From Doryteuthis pealeii (taxonomy: Eukaryota; Mollusca; Cephalopoda; Myopsida; Loliginidae), in assembly GCA_023376005.1 (NCBI GenBank), contig CM042138.1:95225492-95289491 (forward strand): DNA of 64,000 bases, given 5' to 3'. Position numbers and translations under genes: made by a program. Below are positions 28,425 through 40,558 of the stretch, one piece after another. Positions within the stretch are counted from its first letter, which is position 1; each line of letters begins with the position of its first letter. The notes under the pieces were generated by a model. It did no database searches. It had not been told where the DNA came from and was given only the letters and a program-made list of their open reading frames with translations.

Positions 28425-28670
28425 TCCTGGTCTACAACTGGTTTGAATTCAAAGCTTTCCTTCTACTAGACTGGTCATCTTACCAAGGTTAAAGAGCCCG
28501 GTCTGCCCTATTATTAACTCATAGCTGGAGGGAGAATGGTTAAATTCAGACCTTTCCCAAGAGTATTAGTTTTATGTGAAATGCTAACTGCCTCATTCAG
28601 TATTTGAATTCAGATAGCTGAGTCTACTTCCTACGACAATAACCATTACATCATCAGTACCTCCAACTGA
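28425..28670 (-). mobile_element. family B tRNA-derived SINE, 3'-truncated
   Basis: TTTGAATTCAAAGCTTTCCT, ACCAAGGTTAAAGAGCCCGG, CATAGCTGGAGGGAGAATGG and CCTTTCCCAAGAGTATTAGT on the + strand. The head at about 28,600-28,660 has CAATAACCATTACATCATCA, the complement of the A-box-like segment. Confidence 0.65.
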
Positions 28671-29440
28671 GCTAAGCTTAGTAAATAACTGTCTGAATAC
28701 TAAGATGCATCATTGTTATTATTCAACAAGTAATTTAGACTAATATCATTTTGTTTTTATCACAGTGCTTTAGCCAGTGTGTTCTTCAACATTCTTCAGA
28801 TCATGTGTTTGTTTTTTTTTCTTTCCTCTTATAGGTTGTTTCAGATCTGAATAATAAAGATTCAGATAGATAGAAATAATTCTATAGTCAGTCAAAATCT
28901 GTTCTGGCAATAGTTATCAGACAGAACATCATGTATGAGAATTCTTTTTTTTTTTTTCTTCAGAAAACATAATGTCTTTCTCAACTAGCTACTTCTTTTT
29001 CTCTTTTAATATGAACAGAGGCTCCCAAAATATGCTCAATAGAGCAGAAGCATGAATAGCCAACATTTTTCAGACTGAGGATTTTTCTTTAGGGACTTAG
29101 CTTATAGGGAGCCCTTCTTTTGTGAAGAATAAATAATGCAGTAGGTAGCCTTGGGTTTACATGATATCAATCACGGGAAGACTCTCTGACCTGACAGCAA
29201 ATAGTCAAAATAATAAGCAATAGTGCAGGGTTGGGGGGGGGGTACCCTTCCCAAGAGTATTTGTAAAAAAATTAATAGAAAACAGTTATGACCAGAATTC
29301 TAAACTAGTTTGCCACTTCTGTTTTTTTTCATAAGTTGATAAGCACAATGCTACAGATAATTAATGCTTGGAATATTATTATCCCAAGTCCACATTATTA
29401 ATCATTATAATTTGCTTAAGAATTGCCAGGTTTTCTTTGA
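28671..29440. other. non-coding, nothing recognised
   Basis: T-runs at about 28,811 and 28,946, a G9 run near 29,233. No gene seen. Confidence 0.5.
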
Positions 29441-29458
29441 TAAAAATCATTATATTCA

Positions 29459-29632
29459 ATGCTGCGTGCTGTCTTGAACAAATCTTGGAAGCAGCTATAC
29501 AGCCACTTGCCCTCTATCACATAAACCATCAAAGTAATACGAACAAGACATGTGGGACACTTCTGGAGAAGCAAGGATGAACTTATAAGTAATGTCCTCC
29601 TGTGAACACCTACACGTGGACACACCAGTGTA
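29459..29632 (+). mobile_element. LINE ORF2 C-terminal relic
   Basis: One frame gives MLRAVLNKSWKQLYSHLPSI, a stop, TIKVIRTRHVGHFWRSKDEL, ISNVLL, a stop, TPTRGHTSV. This is the C-terminal end of a non-LTR retrotransposon ORF2 protein (LNKSWxQ, HLPPITKTI, RRTRHAGHxWRSxDELISDVLLWTP). Two in-frame stops (TAA and TGA, the second where W is expected) and no RT core make it a fossil. A MITE follows 175 bases downstream. Confidence 0.72.
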
Positions 29633-29806
29633 GTCTAACCAGCAAAAAACCTACATCAATCAGCTCTATGTAGATTCTGGATGCCATGTGTAAGACTGAC
29701 GGTAATCCTAAATAAGACTTTTAAGATTTTTTTTTAAAGTAGAAGAGATGTTAGAATAAGTGCAATACTTTGAAGGGGTCTGAGGTTATATTACCCTAGA
29801 TACAGT

Positions 29807-30053
29807 GATGCTGATAGCTTTTGATTTAGTGCGTTCTGGGACACACATATTTGCTTTGAACGGGTCCCAACTAAAGCTGTCTAACTCTACCTTGTAACCT
29901 ATCCTGTGTAATTCCTTTCTAAGAAACAATTGAGAAACTATTACAGTTAGCTTGAAATAGTGAGGAATAAAAATAAAAATACTGGTATGCATGGAAATGA
30001 TTTACTGCGTCCTTTTAGATTTTGTGCATCGGCGACACATACTTATCAGCATC
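29807..30053. mobile_element. MITE with GATGCTGATAG terminal repeats
   Basis: Second copy of the element at 11,050-11,311, in the opposite orientation. Ends are GATGCTGATAGCTTTTGATT and, reverse-complemented, GATGCTGATAAGTATGTGTC. Confidence 0.65.
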
Positions 30054-30654
30054 TCTTCTAGATATATTGTTTGAAATTAGATTGCATGATACTTTCCACA
30101 CAGTTTGTGTACTCCTGTCTTATCATTATAAATTATAATTTTAAACCCTATACCTACTCAGAAATGAATTTAACCCATCAGCTGAGCTGCTTTACTAAGG
30201 TGTGTTTGCAGCTGTGTGCAAGCTCTTCTTTGAAGTGTATAGTTAAGAGTTGGGTACCATTTACAGCAACATATTATGAATCAATTTTAAGGATATTGCT
30301 GCCTTGTACACTCTATCACCTAATTAGTACAATGATGATAACCAAGTATCACTTGATTTATTTTTAAGTAGTTTATGCTGCACATTTTCCTACTTAAAAA
30401 TATGATTGGCTCTCTAAAATATTTTTTATTGTTTGTTTTTTATTCAGATGGCAAGTGGTATTCATGTCTTTCTTATGGAATAGATTGGAAAAATGAGCCA
30501 TTCCTTTTAAGAGCTGTACAGCAGAACTTTAGAAATGATAAGAGCTTGTGTGCAGACAATACATTTTCAGGAAGTTAATGTTGGCTCTAGAGGCTAACAC
30601 ACTAATAAAAAAAAAAATGTATAGAAAGTGTTACATATTATGTACAAGAATGTT
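30054..30654. other. non-coding; one weak exon candidate
   Basis: At 30,448-30,579 a TTTTTTATTCAG acceptor-like site precedes an open stretch, DGKWYSCLSYGIDWKNEPFL then LRAVQQNFRNDK, ending at a stop at 30,577. The inverted copy near 35,600-35,750 has indels that break this frame. I do not recognise the product and do not call it a gene. Confidence 0.25.
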
Positions 30655-31080
30655 TGTTTTGTTTTGTTTTACGGCATATCAACCTCAGTTGGGTCATAAT
30701 GCGTGGAAAGTTTTGAAATAAATCAATTTTAATTGGATAATACAATTTCTTTTATAAGATACATTCGATTTAACCCATAGATGGGACCCTAACAGGTACT
30801 ACCACTCCGCGGTCAGATGGACCAGGGAGAAATGGTGATGAAGGGGTGCTCCACATTCCCAAACCTCCAAAACTGAACTCACATCAGATAGAGTTAACGT
30901 CATTCCCAGGACATGGTAAGACCGCAGCCACCGCCTTCTAGCACCCATATGATAAAAAGGGGTTGGGGCTTGCTCATAAAGCAATAGGGTTTGGAAATCA
31001 TATAGGTGCTAAGGGACTTCCTGACTTGCCAGGCCGACTTGACAGAGGGGGCCTCTCCAACCGCCACGTCTAGCTTACAA
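30655..31080 (-). repeat. family A repeat, long TATGCCGTAAAAC-tailed copy
   Basis: The + strand begins GTTTTACGGCATATCAACCT, then CATAGATGGGACCCTAACAG, GGACCAGGGAGAAATGGTGA and AACGTCATTCCCAGGACATG, and ends with the 5' modules AGCACCCATATGATAAAAAG, AATCATATAGGTGCTAAGGG and GGGGGCCTCTCCAACCG. Confidence 0.7.
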
Positions 31081-31429
31081 TGAAATGGTAAAACTGAATC
31101 AAAGGTGGCACTATTATATTTAATATAGAGAAGGTTCAAAATAATGTTCGGTTCTTATTACTGTTGTGAAGAGCTAATTGATTCTACCAAACGCACTTAA
31201 AGCTACTCCTTGACACTGTAAAGCTCAATCTGTCGAGAACCAAATAAAAGGAACCACTATCTGCAATGACCACATTTCTCCTCCCGCTGTGGTCTACCCA
31301 CAAGCACCGTAATGGGAGATAACAACTTCCTCCTTAATCCGTCAAGTGGAACAACTCTGGATATTTTGTTAGGACATTCCTAACAGAAAGATCAACTGCA
31401 CACAATACAGTCAAGATTCTGATATCTGA
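31081..31429. other. non-coding, noisy near the fold
   Basis: No feature recognised. Disagrees with its inverted partner (34,780-35,100) by many small indels. Confidence 0.45.
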
Positions 31430-31620
31430 AACACCAATTCCACAGAACCATAGGTATCCTGGGTATGACACTAACTGCACTGATGATAAGCTGCATTTTG
31501 GTGAGATTTGAAAGTTTCGAGCAGCATTCATTGCCATTTCTTCCTGGGTCATTCTGTGCCCAGATGCAAATGTGCAAAAAACCCTCTTAAGAAACTACGA
31601 CAGAAAAAAATGCTAAACAT
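31430..31620 (+). repeat. family A repeat, eroded copy
   Basis: TATCCTGGGTATGACACTAA, GCATTCATTGCCATTTCTTC and CTCTTAAGAAACTACGAC. The partner at 34,560-34,740 keeps modules lost here (GGCTTCAGTTTTGGAG on its minus strand). Confidence 0.55.
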
Positions 31621-31804
31621 GGAATCATGATGGAGTGTTTAGTGGAATAGTCTGTATTAGCATTTGTTCACATATGATGTTCAAATCACTGAACTTTTAG
31701 TTGGTTTCTTTTGTTAAATTTGCACATCAAACCATCATGTGTTATGGACATGCCAAAAGCCATTCTTTGTAGAAGAACAGTAATCTGGGGTTACTATTTT
31801 AACC
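31621..31804. other. non-coding
   Basis: Nothing recognised. Confidence 0.45.
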
Positions 31805-31990
31805 CATAGTGGTGTGGGGGGGTAAGGTTGAGATGAAGAGGTTCATAGATGCACTCATACCTTTCCTTAAGGGTATGGTTCAAAAGGGAATCAATAGTGA
31901 GACTGGAGGTCTAATTTGTTACCACCAATGTGCAGTCCACCACATTAACCAGATTGTCACGGGACCCCCACCTAAACTTATTGGGTACCA
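31805..31990 (-). mobile_element. SINE-like copy (family B type)
   Basis: CTCATACCTTTCCTTAAGGG then TATGGTTC corresponds to the ATACCTTTCCCAAGGGTATT module, and GGTCTAATTTGTTACC to a decayed B box. It is followed on the + strand by ACCACATTAACCAGATTGTC. Partner at 34,210-34,395. Confidence 0.4.
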
Positions 31991-32016
31991 CCTTTGTATT
32001 GTATTGATTATATACA

Positions 32017-32165
32017 CTCTCTCTCTTTCTCTCTCTCTATCTCTATCTATCTCTCTCTCTTTCTCTCTATCTCTATCTACTTCCTCTATCTATCTATCTA
32101 TCTATCTATCTATATATATATATTATACATATATATATATAATATATATTATATAATATATAGTT
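32017..32165. repeat. (TC)n(TATC)n(TA)n compound microsatellite
   Basis: CT repeats pass into TATC repeats, then TA repeats. The inverted partner at 34,010-34,150 is much scrambled, as expected for slippage or read errors. Confidence 0.9.
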
Positions 32166-32944
32166 ATATATATTACTCCCTTGTGTGTGCATGCATTCTA
32201 ATACCATTCTCAGATTGCACATAAAATATTCACTGTAATTCATGCTGAAAGAAAAGAACAAATCTTGGTAACTGGATAAAGTTTGGGGTTGGAACGTGGT
32301 GACATATGGAGCAAACACATGCCTTCCACAACGACGTAATCCATCTTTACTTTCAGCTTTTGCTTTACTAACAAAACTTTCACAGAGGCTTTCTAATTAA
32401 TATGGGTTAGGGTGACAGAAGGAGAGGTAAAAGTCAAAAAAATTTTGTCCCTTTTGTCAAGAGGCCTTGAATTCAAATGAATGACGATCGTCTCTCTATG
32501 ACACTGTACATAGAGATGAAATGGACCTTTTTTAGAAATGTTTGGAGGGCCAAGTGTTTTGGAAATCAACCATTTCCTCTTGGCTTTCCTGATGCTTGTA
32601 ATTTTCTAAGGTGGTACCTTGTCAGTTGATAAGGCAAAGCAAATCACCTCGAGCTCATATATAAGCATTTCCCTTTACTTGGAGGAATTTCTTACTTGTA
32701 TAAAGATTTACCAATACTTAAAAAAGAATCCATAGCAGCTTGTGAAAAGAAAAATAGTAGCTTTGTAACTTTAGCCAATCCGCTTCAGATGTTGAGTCAG
32801 TTCCACCTAGAAAACAAAAAAATCTGTTCCAGCCCCGTTTTAAACATCTATACAAGCGCAAAGTATATGTTATAATGAATAATAGGCCAGTTGCCAACAC
32901 TCTTGCAATGTCATCTAATGCTAGAAAGATTACAAATATATTTT
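32166..32944. other. non-coding; partner of 33,210-33,960
   Basis: No gene recognised. Open frames here and in the partner do not agree with each other because of frame-shifting differences. Confidence 0.45.
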
Positions 32945-33140
32945 TCAAGTGCAGCAGTTTATAATATGCTAGTTGCATCTTCTGCAGAGAGGGTACCCAC
33001 TCCCAAAAGGTATTTCATAGTGGCTCTACCACACCGATAGAGTGGACCTGGGAGGTAATAGCAATAAAGCGCGTGACCTCATACTCCCCAGAGATTGAGC
33101 AACAGAACCTCACCACCGGATGCATTCTGGTCATACCAAG
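32945..33140. repeat. family A copy spanning the first fold
   Basis: The forward half (TATAATATGCTAGTTGCATC, TTCTGCAGAGAGGGTACCCA) stops at about 33,013. After that the sequence is the reverse strand of the rest of a family A copy (ACCGATAGAGTGGACCTGGG, CAGAGATTGAGCAACAGAAC, TGCATTCTGGTCATACC). Bases 33,014-33,140 are the unpaired turn of the giant inverted repeat. Confidence 0.75.
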
Positions 33141-34554
33141 GAGATACCTTTTAGGGAGGTGGGTACCCTCTCTGCGGAGATGCAACTAGCATATTATAAA
33201 CTGCCTGCACTTGAAAAAATATATTGTAATCTTTCTGCATTAGATGAACACATTGCGAAGAGTGTTGCAACTGCCTATTATTCATAGTAACGTACGTTGC
33301 GCTTATTATAGATGTTAAAAGGGGCTGAAACAGATTTTTTTTTTTCTAGGTGGAATACTCAACTCGAAGGGTATGCTAAAGTTAACAAAGCTACTATTTT
33401 CTTTCACACGCTAGCTATGGATTCTTAATGTATGGTTAAAATCTTTTATACCAGTAAGAATTCCTCCAAGTGAGAAAGAATGCTAGTGGGTATGAAAGCG
33501 CTCCGAAGGTGAATTGTTGCTTTGCTTATACAATGACAAGGTCCACCTTGAAAAATTACAGCATCAAAGGAACAGCAAAGAAAGGGAAATGGTTGATTTC
33601 CAAACACTTGCACTCCATAAACAATTTCTTAAAAGGTCCATTTCATCTCTATGGTACAGTGTCATAGAAGAGCACGAATCGTCATTATTGAATTCAAAGG
33701 CCTTACAAAAGGGACAAAATTTTTTGACATTACCTCTCCTCTTGTCACCCTACAAACCATATTAATAGAAAGCCTCTGTGAAATTTGTCAGTTAAAGCAA
33801 AAAGCTTGACAGTAAAGATGGATTGTACGTCGGTGTGGAAGGCAATGTGTTGCTCCATATGTCTACCACGTTCCAACCCCTCAAAAACATCTTATCAGTA
33901 CCAAAGAATTTGTTCTAATATTCTTTCCACAGAATTACAGTGAATATTCTTATGTGCACATCGAGGAGATGTATTAGAATGCATGCACACACAAGGGAGT
34001 AATACTATATAGATATATATATAATATATATATAAGTATATAGTCAATATATATATATATATAGATAGATAGATCAGATAGATAGATTAGAGAGAGATAG
34101 ATAATCATAGAGAGAAAGAGAGGAGAGATAGATAGAGCATGCAGAGAGAGAACAGAGAGAAGTGTATATAATCATACAATACAAGGTGAGTAGCCAAAAG
34201 TTTATGGTTTGGGCGGTCCCCCTGACATACTGGTTAATGTGCTGGACTGCAACATTGTGGTAAACAAGATCATAGACCCTCCAGTCTCACTTATTAAATT
34301 CCCTTTAACCAGATACCCTTAAAGGAAAGGGTATGATTCATACTATGAACCTCTCAATCTCACACCTACCCCCCCACCACTACACTATGGTTAATAGTAA
34401 CCATTACTGTTCTTCTACAAGAATGGCTTTGGCATTAAAATAAACACATGATGGTTGATGTGCAATTAAACAAAGAAACCAAACTAAAAGTTCAGTGGAT
34501 TTGAACATCATATGTGAACAAATGTAATACAGACTATTCCCACTAACTAATCAT

Positions 34555-35530
34555 GTTCATTTTACATTTTTTTTCTTCGTTAGTTTCTTAAGAGGGTTTT
34601 GCACCATTTGCATCTGGGCACAGAATGTACCCAGGAGAAATGGCAATGAATGGCTGCTCCACACTTTTCAAAATCTCCAAAACTGAAGCCTTATCACCAG
34701 ATGCAGTTTAGTGTCAATACCCAGGATACCCATGGTTCTGTGGAATTGGTGTTCAGATATCAGAATCTGACTGTAATTGTGTGGCAGTTGATCTTTCTGT
34801 TAGGATGATCCTAACAAAAAATATCCAGAGTTTTCCACTTGAGGAATAAGGAGGAAGTTATCTTCCCATTACGGTGCATTGTGGGAAGAACCAGCGGGGA
34901 GGAGAATGTGTCATTGCCAGATAGGTTGGCTTCTTTTATTTGGTTCTCTACAGGATTTGAGCTTTAGTGTCAGGATTGAGCTTTAAGTGCCAGTTTGGTA
35001 GAATCAATTAGCTCTTCACAAAACAGTAAATTAAACCAACATTATTTGAAACTTCTTCTATATAAATATAATAGTCCACCTTTTTGATTCAGTTTACCAT
35101 TTCTTGTACGCTAGAACGGGCGGTTGGAGAGGCCCCTTGATCAATCGGCTGGTCACGTCAAGCCCTAGCACCTATATGATTTTCCCAACCCTATTGCCTT
35201 TATGGCAAGCCCCAACCCCTTTTACATATGGGTGCTGAAGCTGGGTGGGCTGCCGGTTACATGTCCCTGGGAATGAAACGTTAACTCTATCTGATGGAGG
35301 TTCATTTTGAGTTTGGGGAATGTGGCAGCACCCCCATCACCATTGCTCCCTGGTCCACTCTGACCCGCGAGTGGTATAATACCTGTTAAGGGTCCCATCT
35401 ATGGGTTAAATAGAAAAAGTATTCTTATAAAAAAATGTTATTATCCATTAAGAATTGATTTATTTCAAAAACTTTAACGGCATTAAATGACCCACTTGAG
35501 TGTGAGTATATGCCGTAAACAAAAACAAAA
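34555..35530 (-). repeat. family A copies in right arm
   Basis: Partners of 31,430-31,620 and 30,655-31,080. The copy at 35,105-35,530 reads forward on the + strand from GGAGAGGCCCCTTGATCAAT to TATGCCGTAAAC and is more complete than its partner. Confidence 0.6.
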
Positions 35531-36141
35531 CAAACATTTTCTTGTACATAAATATGTAACACTTTCTATCACATTTTTTTTTTTTTTAGTGTGTAGCCTC
35601 TAGAGCCAACATTACTTCCTGAAAATGAGTTGTGTCTGCACACAAGCTCTTATCATTTCTAAAGTTCTGCTGGTACAGCTCTTAAAAGGAATGGCTCATT
35701 TTCCAATCTATTCCATAAGAAAAGACAATGAATACCACTTGCCATCTAATAAAAAAACAAACAATAAATATTTTAGAGAGCCAAATCATATTTTAAGTAG
35801 GAAAATGTGCAGCATAAACTACTTAAAAATAAATCAAGTGATACTTGGTTATCATCATTGTACTAATTAGGTGATAGAGTGTACAAGGCAGCATATTATC
35901 CTTAAAATTGATTTCATATGTGTTGCTGTAAATGGTACCCAACTCTTAACTATACACTTCAAAGAAGAGCTTGCACACAGCTGCAAACACACCTTAGTAA
36001 AGCAGCTCAGCTGATGGGTAAATTCATCTGAGTAGGTATAGGTTTAAATTATTTTAAATTTATAATGATAAGACAGGAGTACACAAATCTGTGTGGAAAG
36101 TATCATGCAATCTAAGTGATTCAAACAATATATCTAGAAGA

Positions 36142-36391
36142 GATGCTGATAATACGTGCGTCCCTGATGCACAAAAAATCTAAAAGGACGCAGTAAAATC
36201 ATTTCCATGCATACCAGATTTTTATTTTATTCCCTCACTATCAAGCTAACTGTAATAGTTTCTCAATTGTTTCTTAGAAAGGAATACACAGGATAGGTTA
36301 CAAGGTAGGAGTTAGACAGCTTTAGTTGGGACCCGTTCAAGCAAATATGTGTGTCCCAGAACGCCACTAAATCAAAAAAGCTATCAGCATC
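36142..36391. mobile_element. GATGCTGATAG MITE, inverted copy
   Basis: Ends AGATGCTGATAATACGTGCG and AAAAGCTATCAGCATC; partner of 29,807-30,053. Confidence 0.65.
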
Positions 36392-36544
36392 ACTGTATCT
36401 AGGAATATAACCTCAGACCCCCGTCAAAGTATTGCACTATTCTAACTCTCTTCTACTTTAAAAAAAAAAATCTAAAAGTCCTTTATGTCTCAGATACCGT
36501 CAGTCTTACACATGGCATCGCGAATCTACATAGAGCTGATTGTG

Positions 36545-36745
36545 TAGCGTTTTTGCTGGTTTTAGACTACCACTGGTGTGTCCACCTGTAGTGTTACATG
36601 AGGACATTACTTATAAGTTCATCCTTGCTTCTCCAGAAGTGTTCCCACATGTCTTGTTTCGCTATTTACTTTGATGGTTTATGTGATAGGAGGCAAGTGC
36701 TTCTAACGCTGCTTCCGAAGATCTTGTTCAAGACACCGCGAGCAT
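36545..36745 (-). mobile_element. LINE ORF2 relic, inverted copy
   Basis: Minus strand reads the same LNKSW...RTRHVG...DELISN series as 29,459-29,632 with additional frame breaks. Confidence 0.6.
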
Positions 36746-37589
36746 CTGAAAAAGATTTTTGATCAAGAAAACCTGCAAGTTACTTACCGCAAATTATATG
36801 ATTAATATGTGGACTTGGGGATAATAAGTATTCAAGCCCATTATTATTCTGTAGCATTGTGCCTTATCAACTTATGAAAAAAAAACAGAAGTGGCAAAAC
36901 TAGTTGTAGAATTCTGTCATAACTGTTCTTATGAATTTTTTACAAATACTCTGGAAAGGTACCCCCCCCCCCAACCCCTGCACATTTGCTTATTATTTTG
37001 ACTAATTTGCTGTCAGGTCAGAGAGTCTCCGTGATGATATTCATCTGTAACCAAGCTACCTACTGACATTATTTATTCTTCACAAAAGAAGCTCCTATAA
37101 AGCTAAGTCCCTAAAGAAAAATCCTCAGTCTGAAAAAATGTCGGTCTATTCATGCTGCTGCTCTATTGAGCATATTTGGAGCTCTCTGTGCATATTAAAC
37201 GAGAAATAAGAAAGTAGCTTAGTGTAGAGAAAAGACATTTATGTTTTCTGAAGACAAAAAAAAAAAAGAATTCTCATACATGATGTTCTGTCGGATAACT
37301 ATGCCAGAAACAGATTTTGACTGGACTATAGACATTTCTTATCTATCTGAATCTATATATTCAGATCTGAAACGAACCCTATAGAGAAAAGAAAAAAAAC
37401 AAACACATGATCAGAAGAATGTTGAGAAACACACTGGCTAAAGCACTGTGATAAAAACAAAATGATACTTAGTCTAATATTACTTGTTGAATAATAACAA
37501 TGATGCATCTTAGGATCAGACAGTTATTTACTAATACTTAAGTTCTCGTTGGAGGTACTGATGATGTAATGGGTATTTCTAAGGAAGTA

Positions 37590-39060
37590 GACTCAGCTAG
37601 TCTGAATTCAAACTGAAGTGAGGGCAGTGTAGCATTTCACATGTAAAAACTAATACTTTGGAACTGTCTGAAATTTCACCATTTCTCCCTCCAAAGCTAT
37701 TGAGTTAATAATAGGGCTAGACCGGGCCTCCTTTTAACCGTGGTAAGGGATGGAAAGACCAGGTCTAAGTAGAAGAAAAGCTTGAATTCTAAACCAGTTG
37801 ATAGACCAGGAGAAGGATGACACAAAACCAGGTTATGAACCATGAGAAAGCTTTTAGTAGTGTGCACCAAGGCCAGAGTATGAGGCATCCCAGTAAGAAT
37901 CAAACTCAACTAACAATGTCCTATGCGAACCTCCGTTGCAATATTATTTCACATTTGAGTGCCTACTCTTAGGATTCAGACACATTTATTTTCATTATCA
38001 CAGGTATACATTTTCATTGGAACATTATCAATTATATATGATAGCCAGAACAAACCTTAAATAGGTGGTACTTATGTTGCAACATACTATTGGTAAGTAT
38101 ATAAAAAATAAATAAAAAATTTAAAAGCTAATGGTTACTATTGTAATTATTATTGAAAGTTATTATGCAATATGATGATTGCTTGATTTAATGGTAAGTC
38201 AACCGTGTCTGGGATTATTCCCTATGTCTAGAGGCTTAGGGGAATGTTACATTGTACATTTATATTTAATCATTTTTTGTGTAGGTGTTCTTGGTGAGTG
38301 TTTTTGCATGACGGTTATATTGATAATCAAGTATTCCTATCTAATTTGCACACAGTTATATGATATCAAGTACTTTATCTGATACTCATGACCTATATGT
38401 TTCAATAATTATGTGTTACGTAACTAATCGTTCTTTGTTTCAAGCTAATAATAATCCTTGTAAGTAAATAATTATTCAAGAAACTATTCATAATACAATT
38501 CTTTACAGTTGTATTAGCAATCAAGCATTCTATCCTGATATTAAAATTTTCAAACAGATATGTAACCCTAACATTGTACTACACTTTCATGTCAGACTGA
38601 ACCTGGAATAATGGCAATGAAAGATCACTCTGGAAATTGCTTTATTCTCTAAGTATAGAAACATTTTAATTATTAATTGACTGATTTATAATGGCATGTC
38701 ACCCATCTGGGTTTACTCTTATGCTTAGAGGTAGAAAATTATGTACATTGTACATATTTACATTTTTATGTAGTTTCTTATCAAGATATCAAGTTTCTTA
38801 TCCAATACAAATAATTTCAACAGATCTATTTGACCCATAGATAGGACTGACAGGTACTTACCACTCTGGGTCAGAGTGGACCAGCAAGTAATGCTAATGG
38901 AAGGTGTACTCTTACCACATCTCCAACACTGGAGCCTTTACCACCAATGCTGTGTTTAGTGCTACACCCAAGAAGGAGGTTGGGTACTTTTCTGCAGGAG
39001 ATACAGTTAGTATATTCTAAGACCCTGCCAACAGGGCTTAATAATGCAATAGAAATTATT
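37590..39060 (-). repeat. family B and two family A copies, inverted
   Basis: 37,590-37,800 pairs with 28,425-28,670, 38,170-38,630 with 27,640-28,085 and 38,690-39,060 with 27,236-27,600. Confidence 0.6.
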
Positions 39061-39689
39061 TTATAATCATATTAAGCAAACAATGTAGTTTTTATACTAC
39101 TTAAGTTGTCCTCACAAGCACCCAGCAATAAAGTAGTCTGACAATTCCTATCTGCTGCTTATACTGTTACATAATCATTAGATACTAATGATTATGACAT
39201 AGTGTAGAAATCATATAAGTGCAGCTGATGGCCTTGAGGGTGAGCTGACCTCATCTCACCTTGCGTTCTGGGGATAAACCCGTGAGAAATGGAAACCCCG
39301 ATAGAAGCCCTTCCAGTTTAAGGGTAAGCAACTATCAGAGAGTTAGAAGTTAGAAGCCAAGCTAGGAAGATGTGAGTCTCACTGCCGTGATTGTCTGGTC
39401 TGGGATCTACGAATAAGATAACATCTCAATCGTAAATCGAAGTCTTGTGTTTATTACTAAAAACTAACAATGACACAAGGCTTCTGATAAGGATGATCCC
39501 AACGGAAGGCAGACCCGAAATCCCATACAAGAAGAAGACCTTAGAAGACATTATACAGACCAAGATAGAAGATAGACGATCAGAATAGCAAAGCCGGCCA
39601 GAAGAAGATACGACCAGAGTAAGACAGTAGAGAAGTATATAAACATATACCTATATAGTGCGGTAAAAAAGGGTACTCAACATTACTTG

Positions 39690-40558
39690 GTAGAGTGGTG
39701 CAACCGGAATCCAAATTCCCCATTGTTCAAACAAATTGGAAACAGAATAAATTTGAGAAAAATTTTGCCCTAAAAGTCAAACGCATTTTCAGAAACGACA
39801 ACAATGTGGAATTCATGTTTGTTTGCACGCATCTCTCCCACTTTTTTTAAACTCATATGTTCATGCATTGTTCGTTCAATTTGCCGGTGGAAGTACTCAT
39901 GAAAGCATCTCTCATGTGTCATCGCTAGTTTACCTTGTCTTTTCACCTTTAATTTGTGCAAGGTATTTTTTATCATCACCTTGCGTATTCACTTGTGCAT
40001 TCACCATGGCACCACCAGTACATTTATTTCTGGTTTTCTTTATTATAACCTTGATATTTAGGTCACTTACTCATCTTATTTCACGTTAAACATGAGTAAT
40101 TTAGTTGGAAATGTCTTGAAAGTGGGTTTTCTCCAGTGTAGATATAGGTGTTGAGTTAAGACAGTTCTAAGTGACAGTTATCTGTAGGCTGCAGTTCAAT
40201 CCTGGTTAAGGGCGACAGTATCATAGAATAATAATTAATACAGCTTAACACTTTATCCAGCTATGGTTAGTGGAATGAGAACGTATACTCCGTGGATTGA
40301 ATAAAAAGAGTTGGGTTCAAAGTCTGTGTGACGGTTCCTGAGTTCATAAAGAAGGTTCCAGAGTTCAAAAGGGCTTCAATGTCTGACAAGAAAACTGAAG
40401 AAGGCCGGAGGGCCATCAGACAAAATGTGTACAAATAACAATAAAGACTAGGACAATAATCCAAATAATGGGGAAAGTAGTTTTGTAATCTGAACTTTTT
40501 TGCAATCTGAACAGCATCTTGGGATAAATTAAATTCGGATTCTGGGAAACACTACTGT
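39690..40558. mobile_element. pogo/Tigger-like element with family D SINE, inverted copy
   Basis: Begins TAGAGTGGTGCAACCGGAAT and ends TTCGGATTCTGGGAAACACT then ACTGT. The SINE occupies about 40,140-40,475 on the + strand. Confidence 0.5.

Larger units (their letters stand above)
10640..33013 (+). repeat. left arm of giant inverted repeat
   Basis: Every landmark here is found again, reverse-complemented and in reverse order, in 33,141-55,704. Examples: the perfect hairpin at 14,071-14,185 matches about 52,027-52,142, the mariner relic at 20,183-20,422 matches 45,821-46,060, the hammerhead-bearing foldback at 22,251-22,568 matches about 43,690-44,005, and the end at 33,013 meets 33,141. Arm lengths are about 22.4 and 22.6 kb. 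Differences are mostly small insertions and deletions. The outer edge near 10,640 is set by the N gap on the other side, so the pairing may extend further. Confidence 0.9.

Noticed and set aside
32106..32318. 70-residue minus-strand open frame
   Set aside because: Half of it is microsatellite translation, and the partner arm does not preserve the frame.
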